Below are positions 19,600-28,553 of a DNA stretch of 64,000 nucleotides, one piece after another (position 1 is the stretch's first letter; every line of letters begins with the position of its first letter). The notes under the pieces are model-generated. The model did not search any database. It was not told the origin of the DNA and worked only from the letters and a program-made list of their open reading frames with translations. The DNA comes from Chloropicon primus (lineage: Eukaryota > Chlorophyta > Chloropicophyceae > Chloropicales > Chloropicaceae), in contig CP060760.1 of assembly GCA_023205875.1 (NCBI GenBank), positions 496,001-560,000 on the forward strand, given 5' to 3'. The translations under genes and the position numbers were made by a program.

Positions 19600-20341
19600 C
19601 CCCCCCGGCTGCGCCCGTCGCCCTCGTCCGCAATTCACGGGGCCATGTGTCCGCTTCGTTGAGGAACAAACAAACAAACAAAAACGCGAACGAACCGAGA
19701 AGTTCTCCCCTCTTCCTCTCCCCCTCTCTCCCTCTCTCTCTTGGGGACGTCGCCTAAACCCAGCGCACGCACCCCTGCCTCGAGAGAGAACTCAACCGAC
19801 CCTTCGGAGGCTAGTAAGGGGCCAAGAGCTCGTGCAAGTTCCCCGAAACGCGAGAGACGTGCCTATCGAAAGCCCCTCCCGCGTTTTGCGCCGTCGTTCC
19901 TCGTCCCTCTTCCGCTCAAACCCTTCTCGTAACGCTCGTAACCGTAACGCCTCTCTGACGCCGGAACGGAACAAGCAAGAACCAGAACCTTCGTTGTCCT
20001 CCCGGTCTTAGCGCGAGACGTGCTGTGCTAAGGTCTCTCGTCTTGTGATTGGGGGGGGGCGAACCGGATGAAAAACAAAGATGAAGAAGATGGATGAAAA
20101 ACAAAGATGAAGAAGATGATGCCTTTTTTGGAGACCAAGACCAAGGGGAAGGGGAAGGAAGGCCCTCTCTTCTCTCTTCTCTCTCTTCTCTCTTCTCTCT
20201 CTCTTCTCTCTTGTCGGCAGGACATCCTTTGCTCGACAAAGTAAAGTTTTGTGTATATATAGGATCATAATACATAAGTTATTGTTTGAATTCGTTTGCG
20301 CAGCAAGCAACTCTCGTCTTGCCTCTCCCCCACACACACTC
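19600..20341. repeat. Spacer B-C, duplicated copy of spacer A-B
   Basis: Near-identical to 15148-15870. It differs by a diverged patch near 19972-20030 and by a 26-bp tandem duplication (GATGAAAAACAAAGATGAAG unit) at about 20067-20120 that is single in the other copy. Confidence 0.85.
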
Positions 20342-23300
20342 CTACTCCAACGCCTTCTTGTAGAAGAAGAAGAAGCAAATCAGGCGCAACAGGATGCCGC
20401 TGAGGTACAAGAACAGGACCGCCGTCAGCCAGTTGCTCGGGTCGTATCCGAAAGAGTTCAACTCCAACTTCTCGGCAAAGGAATAGTCCGTGTTCGCCGC
20501 CTCCTCCTGGATGGTCAGGGCCTCCGTGGCCCACCTGTTGTAGGAGGGGAGGACCATCCAGTACAAGAGGGGATTGGAAGCGTCCTGGAGCTCCTTGATG
20601 CTCGGCCCCACTCCATTGAGGACCGCGCCGAACAGGAAAGTGATCGCAACGGAGAGAACGACCGCCGATCTCGGGTTGGTCACGCACGGCATGATCATCC
20701 CCAAACCGCTGCAGGACCACGCCGTGCCGAACGCGATCAGCAGAAAGTCCGCAAAGGTCTGGTTGTACCCCGAGATGTAAAAGAACGGCAGTGTGTAGGC
20801 CAGGCACCTCACCAGGATGTCCACCGCCGTGTTGTAGATGTTCAGCGTCGCAAAGATGGCTCCGGCGTGGACGCCCTCGCTCACTTCCCTTTGTACCATC
20901 GGCAACTCTCTCGATATGAAGAGGGTGGCCCACAGCGAGGAGAGAACTCCCACAAACATCATTCCAACCGTGTTCGCCTGCTTCACCGCCTCAAGGTTCG
21001 AGCCCAGGACGGACCGGTTCACGAATGCGTAGGACACCCCGATGACAGCCATCGAGCCGAAGTCAAGAATCTTGAGCTCCAGCGTCCTCATCATTTTCAG
21101 CGGCTCGCGCTGGAGCAGGTACAGGCACTGCTTCGGGAAACCTGCTGTGGACCGGAAGGCAAACTTGCGCTGCCGGCGGGCCGTGAGCATCTGCTTGAGG
21201 TGAGAGTTCGCATCAAAGCTGCCAAGCAGAGACTTCTGGCTGCCAGAAGATCTCATCCTGCTGGCAAGGTTGTTCATCTCGATGGAGCACTCCAATCCCT
21301 CCTCGTCAACGCAAACTCCCTCCTTGTGGGGAAACAGGCCGAGCAGGGCCGTGGAGAACTCGCGAGTCCAGTAGTTCTTCGTCCACCTCATCAGGAAATC
21401 CTTGCGCATGATCCTCCCGTCCCCGTCCACGTCAAAGTGACGGACGATTTGGTTGGCCTCCTCCAGGGTGCACTGCTGACCCATGGACTGGAGGAACTCC
21501 AGCATGGTGGTGCTGTCGATGTACCCGTCCTGCTGGGCGTCCAGCTGGTCGAATTGCTCCCCGAGGGTCCCGAGCCACCGAGGCGTGGGGACCACGGATT
21601 GCGTCCGTTTCACCCTGCTGCTCTCCTTGCCGCCCTCAAGATCCACGTGCTCGCACGCCTTGACCCCAAGATCAAAGTCCCTGCCCGAAAAGTTCCGGAA
21701 CGACTGGGACCGGGAACTGATCATCGAGTCGTCCTTTGACCTGCCCGTGTCCAGCGCGACGTCCTCAAAGTCCATTCCTTTCGAATCGCAGAACGAGCTC
21801 CGCCTGAAGCGATCGTCTGCTCGCACCTCGTCGTTCCAGAGGGCCACAAGGTCCATCGGAGAGAACCGCTCGTGACCCGGAAGATCGATCAGGCCGGCAA
21901 TCACGTCGAGCATGAAGTCCGCAGGGTTCTCGTTCTCGTGGAGCTTGAACCCAATGTCCCGAAAGTAATCCAAGGCGCCGGACGTGGGACCGCTGTACAC
22001 CACGTAACCCCCCCTCATGAACAAATGAAGGGCATCAAAGAGCAAAAACGTAGAGTAACGAGGCTGGTGGAGAGAAGCAACAACGGTCACACCAAGATCG
22101 CTCATCTTGTTCAAGCTGCTCATCACGTCGTTGGCGGCCACGGCATCGAGGCCAGACGTGGGCTCATCAAGGATCAGGAGACTCGGGCAAGCCACGAGCT
22201 CGAGGCCGATGCTCACCCTCCTCGCCTCGCCTCCCGAGATGGACCCCGCGGGGGACAGGGGGTTGCCGACCTTGGCATTCTGGATGTGATTCAGACCCAG
22301 AACGGTGATGGTGTCCTGGATGATCTCTTTCTTGGTCTGCGCGGAGAGGGAGGGCCCGAGCCTCATCCTGGCGCTGTAAGCGATGTTCTCGTTGACCGTT
22401 AGGATCTCGTGCACCACGTTGTCCTGGGCCACGTACCCAACCCCAAGCTGCACGGCCGTCTCCCTGGCTCTGAGCTTCGTCAAGGATTTGCACATGCTGC
22501 CGCCCCCGCAGCACCCGGACCTCCCCCCGGTGCTGCTCAACAAGTTCACCTTGATGGGGTGATTCTTGAACTCAAACCTGATCTCTCCCCGCGGTTGGGA
22601 GTTCACCGAGAACTTGCCCACCAAGGATTTGAGGAAGGTCGTCTTTCCCGCGCCGCTGGATCCCAGGATCACGTTCAGGGTCGACGCCCGGAACAGCAAA
22701 TTCACCCCCCTGAGAACCAGCTTGCTCTTGCCGTGGGACTTGACCTCCACGCTCAAGTTGTCGACCACGATGTCCACCAGCCTGATGTTCTCGGAGAACC
22801 CCTTGAGGTTCGAGGCGTAAGACATTTGGTCCGAGCCCAGGCCGAGCTTGACGCCGATGGCCTTGAGGAGCGTGGACTGCTTTTCGGCCTTCCTGGCCCT
22901 CCTGAGCACCGACCTCTGAGACACTTTGATCCAGACGGTGAGGACTAGCAGGAGGAGCAGGAAGCACCCGAAGAGCGCCCCCAGCCCGATCACGAGGTAA
23001 AGGGAGATGCCCTGCTTGGCGGTTCCCACTGGACAGCTCGACAGCATGCCGCACTCCTTTGGCTCCTTGCTCTGGACCTCGCAGTAGTGCCCCTCCGGGC
23101 AGGCGACAGCGATCGACGCGGTGGGGCAGTACCACCCGGCTGGGCAGAAGTTCAGCGGGGTGCTCGAGGCCGGCGGGCAGTAGTTGCCCTCGATCGAGAT
23201 GCCACTCATCGAGATGTTGCTGCAGCTGAACGGCTGGTGGCTTCCGAGGGGGCAAAAGTACCCCGAAGGGCACTCGTACGCCGTGGTCGTGTTGGGGCAA

Positions 23301-24064
23301 AAGTACCCGACGGGACAGAGGTTGAGTCTGGCGCTCCCCAGAGCCAGGCCCCCGTCGTGGAGGGTGCCGCTGGGGCACAAGCTCCCCTTCTCGCAAGGCT
23401 CGCACCTGCCGAGAGTTCCTTGGGACGCCAGCGCGAGCTCCAGCGAGGGCATGCACTGGTACCCCGCCTTGCACCTCCCGCTGCACGACTCTGTCGTCAT
23501 GGACAGGCCCGGCGTGAAGTCCTCGTTCCCCAAGTCGCTCTCCGCGAAGATTCCCCCGATGAAGGACAGGTCTGCGCCGTGGGCGGCACGGGGGTCGTTT
23601 CTCCACTTTCGCTGTCTTTGGAAGCTTCCCGTGGGGATGACCACCAGGTCGTCCAGCGTGCAGAACTCCGGATTCTCCTTGGGCTCCCTCTGCGGGAATC
23701 GGCAGCCCTTCTCCACCACCCAGTTTTTCGGGTACCACTGCTTGCGCGTGTCGTCGGGCAGGGTCACCCTGAGTGTCGCCTCGGAAGTCACCTTTGAATA
23801 GTTCGTATTCTTGCCTCCCATCGCGCTGCAGAACAACGGCACGACTCGTTTCCCGCTCTCGCTTTCGCTCTCCCCAACACCCTCCTCCGCGCACAGCGCG
23901 TTCAGGATGTCCGTCTCGAGCTTCTCGTCCAGCTCCGCGTACGTCACCCTGTCCCCGGGCACGAGCTGCGAGCGCCCCAGGACTGCCAGGGACGAGAGGC
24001 AGGACAGGAGCAGCAGCAGCACAGCCGCCGCCGAGGCGCGGCGTTCGGACACCGTCGTCGCCAT
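20342..24064 (-). CDS. ABCG half-transporter with EF-hands, copy C
   Basis: 1240 aa from the ATG at 24064, which opens another signal peptide (MATTVSERRASAAAVLLLLL). An in-frame extension upstream is low-complexity and not used. The ectodomain differs from A and B in blocks (FPQREPKENPEF; SNISMSGISIEGNYCPP; GTAKQGISLYL), while the Cys spacing is kept. From about 22930 leftward the ATPase, EF-hand and linker DNA is almost identical to A and B. Small private changes are CEHVDL, TQSVVP and DGRIMRKD. The C-terminal membrane domain matches B. It is the first gene of the array in transcription order and is head-to-head with the GPP-GPDH gene. Confidence 0.93.
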   Translation of the reverse strand: MATTVSERRASAAAVLLLLLSCLSSLAVLGRSQLVPGDRVTYAELDEKLETDILNALCAEEGVGESESESGKRVVPLFCSAMGGKNTNYSKVTSEATLRVTLPDDTRKQWYPKNWVVEKGCRFPQREPKENPEFCTLDDLVVIPTGSFQRQRKWRNDPRAAHGADLSFIGGIFAESDLGNEDFTPGLSMTTESCSGRCKAGYQCMPSLELALASQGTLGRCEPCEKGSLCPSGTLHDGGLALGSARLNLCPVGYFCPNTTTAYECPSGYFCPLGSHQPFSCSNISMSGISIEGNYCPPASSTPLNFCPAGWYCPTASIAVACPEGHYCEVQSKEPKECGMLSSCPVGTAKQGISLYLVIGLGALFGCFLLLLLVLTVWIKVSQRSVLRRARKAEKQSTLLKAIGVKLGLGSDQMSYASNLKGFSENIRLVDIVVDNLSVEVKSHGKSKLVLRGVNLLFRASTLNVILGSSGAGKTTFLKSLVGKFSVNSQPRGEIRFEFKNHPIKVNLLSSTGGRSGCCGGGSMCKSLTKLRARETAVQLGVGYVAQDNVVHEILTVNENIAYSARMRLGPSLSAQTKKEIIQDTITVLGLNHIQNAKVGNPLSPAGSISGGEARRVSIGLELVACPSLLILDEPTSGLDAVAANDVMSSLNKMSDLGVTVVASLHQPRYSTFLLFDALHLFMRGGYVVYSGPTSGALDYFRDIGFKLHENENPADFMLDVIAGLIDLPGHERFSPMDLVALWNDEVRADDRFRRSSFCDSKGMDFEDVALDTGRSKDDSMISSRSQSFRNFSGRDFDLGVKACEHVDLEGGKESSRVKRTQSVVPTPRWLGTLGEQFDQLDAQQDGYIDSTTMLEFLQSMGQQCTLEEANQIVRHFDVDGDGRIMRKDFLMRWTKNYWTREFSTALLGLFPHKEGVCVDEEGLECSIEMNNLASRMRSSGSQKSLLGSFDANSHLKQMLTARRQRKFAFRSTAGFPKQCLYLLQREPLKMMRTLELKILDFGSMAVIGVSYAFVNRSVLGSNLEAVKQANTVGMMFVGVLSSLWATLFISRELPMVQREVSEGVHAGAIFATLNIYNTAVDILVRCLAYTLPFFYISGYNQTFADFLLIAFGTAWSCSGLGMIMPCVTNPRSAVVLSVAITFLFGAVLNGVGPSIKELQDASNPLLYWMVLPSYNRWATEALTIQEEAANTDYSFAEKLELNSFGYDPSNWLTAVLFLYLSGILLRLICFFFFYKKALE

Positions 24065-24174
24065 GCCGCGAGTGAGCGGACGACCGAGAGAATGGCTTTG
24101 CTCCCTTCCTTCTTCTCTGGGGCAGCGATCAATGGCGCAGAGAAGAACACGAGTAACGCACGTAACGCACACAC

Positions 24175-24208
<34 letters not shown>

Positions 24209-24659
24209 TTTCAGTTCAGAGCTCTCCGACACCCCCCCGGGAAAGACTTCCTGGCGCGATGCTCGCCATCGCAGGCCTCTTCCCGCCAAACGCCGCGCCC
24301 CACCTTTTCCCTCCCGTCTTGTTGGGAGAAACCAAGAAGGTTGTTCGCGCCCTCGTTTCCCTTCACCAGGTACGGGACGACGAAGAAAAGTAAAAGTAAA
24401 AAAGAAGAAAAAAGAAAAAAAAAGCGCCACTCGAAACGCTCTCCTCTTCCTCTCTTGCCCCTCCGCCTCCGCCTCCGTTGTCGTCTTCTTCTCGTGTGTT
24501 TTTCTCTCGAGACGACGACGACCCCAAGGTGGGGCTCCTCGTTCGTCGATTCGATGGCCATCATTCTTGGTTCGCACGAAGTGTACGAGTCGTATTCGAG
24601 GTGTGAAAAAACGTAACGGCCGAGCTTGCCCCTCTCAGGCATTGAGGAAGGGGAAGGGT
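24065..24659. other. Bidirectional promoter region, ABCG-C / GPP-GPDH
   Basis: 595 bp between two divergent start codons. It has a (GA)n run at 24179-24206 and an A-rich stretch at 24385-24425. Parts are open in frame with both neighbours, but composition is low complexity and no domain is seen. Confidence 0.55.
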
Positions 24660-26588
24660 ATGTTCTGTCGTTTGGTTTGCGGGAGGAAAGGGGATGAGAT
24701 GAGAGTGTTGGGTGTTGGGCACCGTAAGTATCGCCAAAAGGGCCTGGCTGTCGTCGGGGGATCACGCAGATCTACCCGTGGTCGTTGGCGTCGTCGCTGC
24801 GATGCCTCGGCGGGGGATGTTCCTCCACCTCCACCTCCTGCTCCTTCCTCTTCCTCTCGAGCTCGAGTGCTGGACACTTGGAGGAGGGCTCAGGCCGTCT
24901 GCTTCGACGTCGACTGCACGGTGTGCAAGGACGATTCCCTCGACGCGCTGGCGGGGTTCCTGGGGAAGAGTGAGGAGGTCGAGGCATGGACGACGAAGGC
25001 GATGGACGGGTCGACGAGCCTCCTCAAGTCCCTGGAGGAGAGGATGAGGATCCTGGACCCGAGCCCGAGCGACGTGAGGGCGTACCTGGAGACCGCGCCA
25101 GCTCGGGAGAGGCTGTGCGAGGGCGTCGAGGAGCTTGTGGGGGCCCTGCACGAGAGGGGCGTCGCCGTGTACCTGATCTCCGGGGGGTTTAGGGAGATGG
25201 CCATCCCGGTGGCCAGGGCCCTTGGGGTCGAGTCGAAGAACGTGTACGCCAACCGGATGCTGTTCACGTCCGACGACGAGACGGGCCTCCCGACAAAGTT
25301 CGCGGGCTTCGACAGGAGCGAGCCGACCTGCAGGCAGGGCGGCAAGCCGCAGGTGATCAGGGAGCTCCGGAAGATCCACCCCTACGAGACCGTGGTTATG
25401 GTCGGGGACGGGATCACAGACTTGGAGGCCGCCTCCGAGGCGGACGGCGCCGATTGCTTCATAGGCTTCGCCGGCGTGGTGCTGCGGCCGGAGGTCCAGA
25501 AGGGCGCCGACCTCGTTGTCTTTGACTTCGGCACCCTGACCAGGGAGCTGAAGAGGCACAAGGTTTGCTTCTTGGGGTCCGGAGCCTGGGCCTGCGCGGC
25601 TGCCAAGCTGGCCTCGGAGAACACCTCCAGGCTCGACACCTTCGAGACCACGATCGAGATGTGGGTCTACGAGGAGACCTACGAGGGCCGGCCGCTGACG
25701 GAGGCAATCAACGAGACTCACGTGAACCCAAAGTACTTGCCGGGGGTCTCCCTGGGGGGGAACGTCCACGCGGAGCCCGACCTTGAAACTGCCGTCAAGG
25801 GATCCGACCTCGTGGTGTTCTGTGTTCCACACGAATTCGCTCTCGGCCTGTGCAACAAGCTGGAAGGCCTCCTAGACAAGGACGCGGCCGTCATCAGCCT
25901 TACCAAAGGCATGCGAATTCGACCAGAGGGGCCACAGCTAATTAGCGAGATGCTGAGGAAAAAGCTCGGGCGGGACTGCTCGGTGCTGATGGGGGCGAAC
26001 ATCGCATCCGAGATTGGCCAAGGCCAGCTCAGCGAGGCAACCATAGGGTACGCCCGGGCCGACAACGGCAAGATCTTCCGCGATCTGTTCCAGACGCCCT
26101 CCTTCATAGTCACCCTTGTCCCGGATGTGGAAGGGGCGGAGATGGCGGGGACGCTCAAGAACATCGTTGCAGTCGGCGCCGGCTTTTCTGACGGCCTCGG
26201 GTACGGGAGCAACACGAAAGCGGCTATCATCCGGCAAGGCTTGTCCGAGATCAAAGAACTGTCCACCAGAATGTTTCCCTCCGTACGGCCGGAGACTTTC
26301 CTAGAGTCCTGCGGGGTCGCCGATCTCGTGGCGTCTTGTTACGGAGGACGAAACAGGAAAGTGGCCGAAACATTTGCCAAGGAAAGGGGGGAAAGGACGA
26401 TGGAGGAGCTCGCGGACGACCTCCTGGGGGGTCAGCGGCTGCAGGGCGCCCTCACCGCCGAGGAGGTGTACTCCGTGCTCGAGGTCAAGGGTTGGGTTGC
26501 CGATTTCCCTCTCTTCTCCACCGTGCACGGCATCATCGTTGGACAACTCCCGGTGGAATCCATCACAAGCTTCATGGGTTCTGGTTAA
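24660..26588 (+). CDS. Bifunctional glycerol-3-phosphate phosphatase / NAD-dependent G3P dehydrogenase
   Basis: The predicted enzyme converts dihydroxyacetone phosphate to G3P and then to glycerol in one chain of 642 aa. The start is the ATG at 24660; the first 75 residues are Arg/Ser/Pro-rich, like a plastid transit peptide. Residues about 78-295 are a SerB-like HAD phosphatase: FDVDCTVCKDDSLD with nucleophile D83 and general acid D85, LISGG, and VGDGITDLEA (248-257). Residues about 300-642 are GPDH: nucleotide loop GSGAWACAAA (306-315), SLTKGM, GANIASEI, GTLKNIVAVGAG with K500, and GYGSNTKAAI. The fusion is known from Chlamydomonas and Dunaliella, where it supports glycerol production under osmotic stress. 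The HAD half could be mistaken for phosphoserine phosphatase. Confidence 0.92.
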   Translation: MFCRLVCGRKGDEMRVLGVGHRKYRQKGLAVVGGSRRSTRGRWRRRCDASAGDVPPPPPPAPSSSSRARVLDTWRRAQAVCFDVDCTVCKDDSLDALAGFLGKSEEVEAWTTKAMDGSTSLLKSLEERMRILDPSPSDVRAYLETAPARERLCEGVEELVGALHERGVAVYLISGGFREMAIPVARALGVESKNVYANRMLFTSDDETGLPTKFAGFDRSEPTCRQGGKPQVIRELRKIHPYETVVMVGDGITDLEAASEADGADCFIGFAGVVLRPEVQKGADLVVFDFGTLTRELKRHKVCFLGSGAWACAAAKLASENTSRLDTFETTIEMWVYEETYEGRPLTEAINETHVNPKYLPGVSLGGNVHAEPDLETAVKGSDLVVFCVPHEFALGLCNKLEGLLDKDAAVISLTKGMRIRPEGPQLISEMLRKKLGRDCSVLMGANIASEIGQGQLSEATIGYARADNGKIFRDLFQTPSFIVTLVPDVEGAEMAGTLKNIVAVGAGFSDGLGYGSNTKAAIIRQGLSEIKELSTRMFPSVRPETFLESCGVADLVASCYGGRNRKVAETFAKERGERTMEELADDLLGGQRLQGALTAEEVYSVLEVKGWVADFPLFSTVHGIIVGQLPVESITSFMGSG

Positions 26589-26648
26589 GAGGCCGAAAAA
26601 GGGAACCTTTAAAGCATATAAAACCATTTTTTTTACATTACACGTCGT

Positions 26649-27960
26649 TTACTTCTTCTTGGGCATTCGGTATCCGCCCACCACGATCGCGTGGTCTCTC
26701 TCGTAAGGCTCCAAAGTGAGCTGCTCCGATGGCTTGAAGTTCTCCTCTTGGAGCTTCTTGACCTCCCTGGCGAAGACGGCCTCCGCTGGGACGGTGGAGT
26801 CAATGCAGTTCGCCTTAATGGAGATGACAAAGTGACCCTCGTTCTTCAAGAAGTAGTGGGAGTTGATCGCCACGATACGGGCCTGGTCCGGCTGGGCCAC
26901 ATCGGCGAACACGCAGTCCACCATTCCGACGATCATCCTGTACTTGGCTGGGTGCCTGGCGTCCTCGATGATTGGCACGATGTTTGGCCTCTTCTTGGCC
27001 ATGTTCACGAGGTCTCTTCCACTCCTGTGGGAGAACTCAACGGCGTAGACGACTCCCTCTGGGCCGACGATGTCGGACACGTGCGAGACCGTGGTTCCCG
27101 AGGCCGCACCAAGGTAGAGCACCTTCGATCCAGGCTTCATCCAGATGGAGTCCAAGCCTCCCAAGATACCCGCTCCGAGCTTTGACCTGAAGGGGTTCCA
27201 CACCCTGTACTCCACCTTGTCCCCCTCGTTCTCCACGGAAACTCTCTTCTCCCCGTAGACGGACTCTCCTGGGACCATGTTCTTGGTACAGAGAGCATCC
27301 TCCTTTCCTCTCGCGATGTACACACCCTCGTGCCTGTGCTGTGTGACGGCCACCTTGGCTCCACCTCTCATGCCACCTCCCCTTCCTCCCCTTCCTCCGC
27401 CACGTCCACCGCGTCCTCCCCTTCCACCGCCACCACGTCCTCCTCTTCCTCCTCTTCCGCCGCGTGGCGAACCCCTGAATCCTCCTCTCCCTCCTCTCCC
27501 TCTAGGAGAGCCAAACTGGTGAGGGCAATCATAACCGCGATTGATTGACACCAACGACGACGGTCACGACATTGACAACGATGCAGCAGCAGCAGCAGCA
27601 GATGATGATGATGTTGATGATGATGGAGAAGAAAAAAAGTCAGCATGACACACAGGACACGACGACCTCCAAAAGACAGCCACGAGGCCAGGAAGCTCGA
27701 AGAGAAGGGGGAGGACTCGCAATTGGACTCGACCCTTGAATCGAATTGCGAACCTCTCCCTCCTCCCAACACCCCACGCGTGACCACGCCCAAGACGTCA
27801 ACGCATGGAGAGGACTCCACCCGAAACCAAAAAAAGGGGAGACCTCTGTTATGTTTTTTTTTTCTTTTTCTTTTATCCGCGCGCTTACCTTACTGACCCC
27901 TCCCCTTGGAGAGAATCCTCCACGCCCCTGGGGCCTCCCCCCCCTCGGTGTGTACGCCAT
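26649..27960 (-). CDS. Fibrillarin, box C/D snoRNP 2'-O-methyltransferase (2 exons)
   Basis: Nucleolar enzyme that methylates rRNA riboses under box C/D guide RNAs, 312 aa. Exon 1 (27960-27889) encodes [20 protein letters not shown] and four more residues. Exon 2 is 27515-26649. The 373-nt intron is GTAAGC to ACCAG, phase 0, and splits the Gly/Arg-rich domain. The GAR region covers about residues 1-80. The methyltransferase has [20 protein letters not shown] (SAM loop), [23 protein letters not shown] and [12 protein letters not shown]. Without exon 1 no ATG is available upstream of the GAR domain, which supports the splice. The intron contains CAGCAG and GATGAT microsatellites; whether it hosts a snoRNA could not be judged. 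Confidence 0.95.
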
Positions 27961-28553
27961 TCCTCGTGTGCTTTTGGGTGCTCTCTCCTTGTTAAGCTCC
28001 TAACCCTTCCGCCACCGGCAGACGACGATCTCCTCCTGGTTTCGCCTCTTCGCCTCGGCTGCTGAGCGCCGCCAGGGAACCTTTCCATATGGAAATATCG
28101 TCAAAAACATTCCCAAATGGAAATCTCTCCACACCGGATCAAAACCACCCACACACAACACAAGAGGAGAAGAAGGGTGACCTCACGACCGACCGAGAAG
28201 GTGAGGTGGGAGAGAGGGAGAGGCCGGGGAAGGGGTGGAGGGGTTACGATCAGTGGAAGCATTGTTTTGTGATCTTTCGAACGACTACTCGCTTGAAAGG
28301 AATGACCCAGTTTTGAGCATTCGAGAGACTGAAACGTTTGGACTGTTTTAAGCTTCTGAGAGAGAGGAGGTGAGTGGGAGGGAGAGGGAGAGTCTCTCTG
28401 GGTCAGCAGGGAAGGAGTGGAGGGGTTACGACCAGTGGAAGCATTGTTTTGTGATCTTTGGAATGACTACTTGTTTGAAAGGAATGACCCAGTTTTGAGC
28501 ATTCGAGAGACTGAAACGTTTTGTTCTCCCTCCTCGAAGAGAGTGTCTTGAGG
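27961..28553. repeat. 182-bp-offset direct repeat upstream of nicastrin
   Basis: Two copies of a roughly 110-bp sequence start at about 28235 (GTGGAGGGGTTACGATCAGT) and 28417 (GTGGAGGGGTTACGACCAGT). Both run through GGAATGACCCAGTTTTGAGC and end at GAGACTGAAACGTTT. They differ at a few positions. The second copy ends about 30 bp before the nicastrin ATG. The rest of the spacer, which is head-to-head with fibrillarin, shows no gene. Confidence 0.85.

Noticed and set aside
24065-24577. N-terminal extension of ABCG-C
   Set aside because: It would place a charged, Phe-rich stretch before a clear signal peptide at 24064.
23811-24659. Upstream extension of the GPP-GPDH frame
   Set aside because: It overlaps the ABCG-C 5' end, is low complexity and has no family similarity; the ATG at 24660 gives a normal transit peptide.
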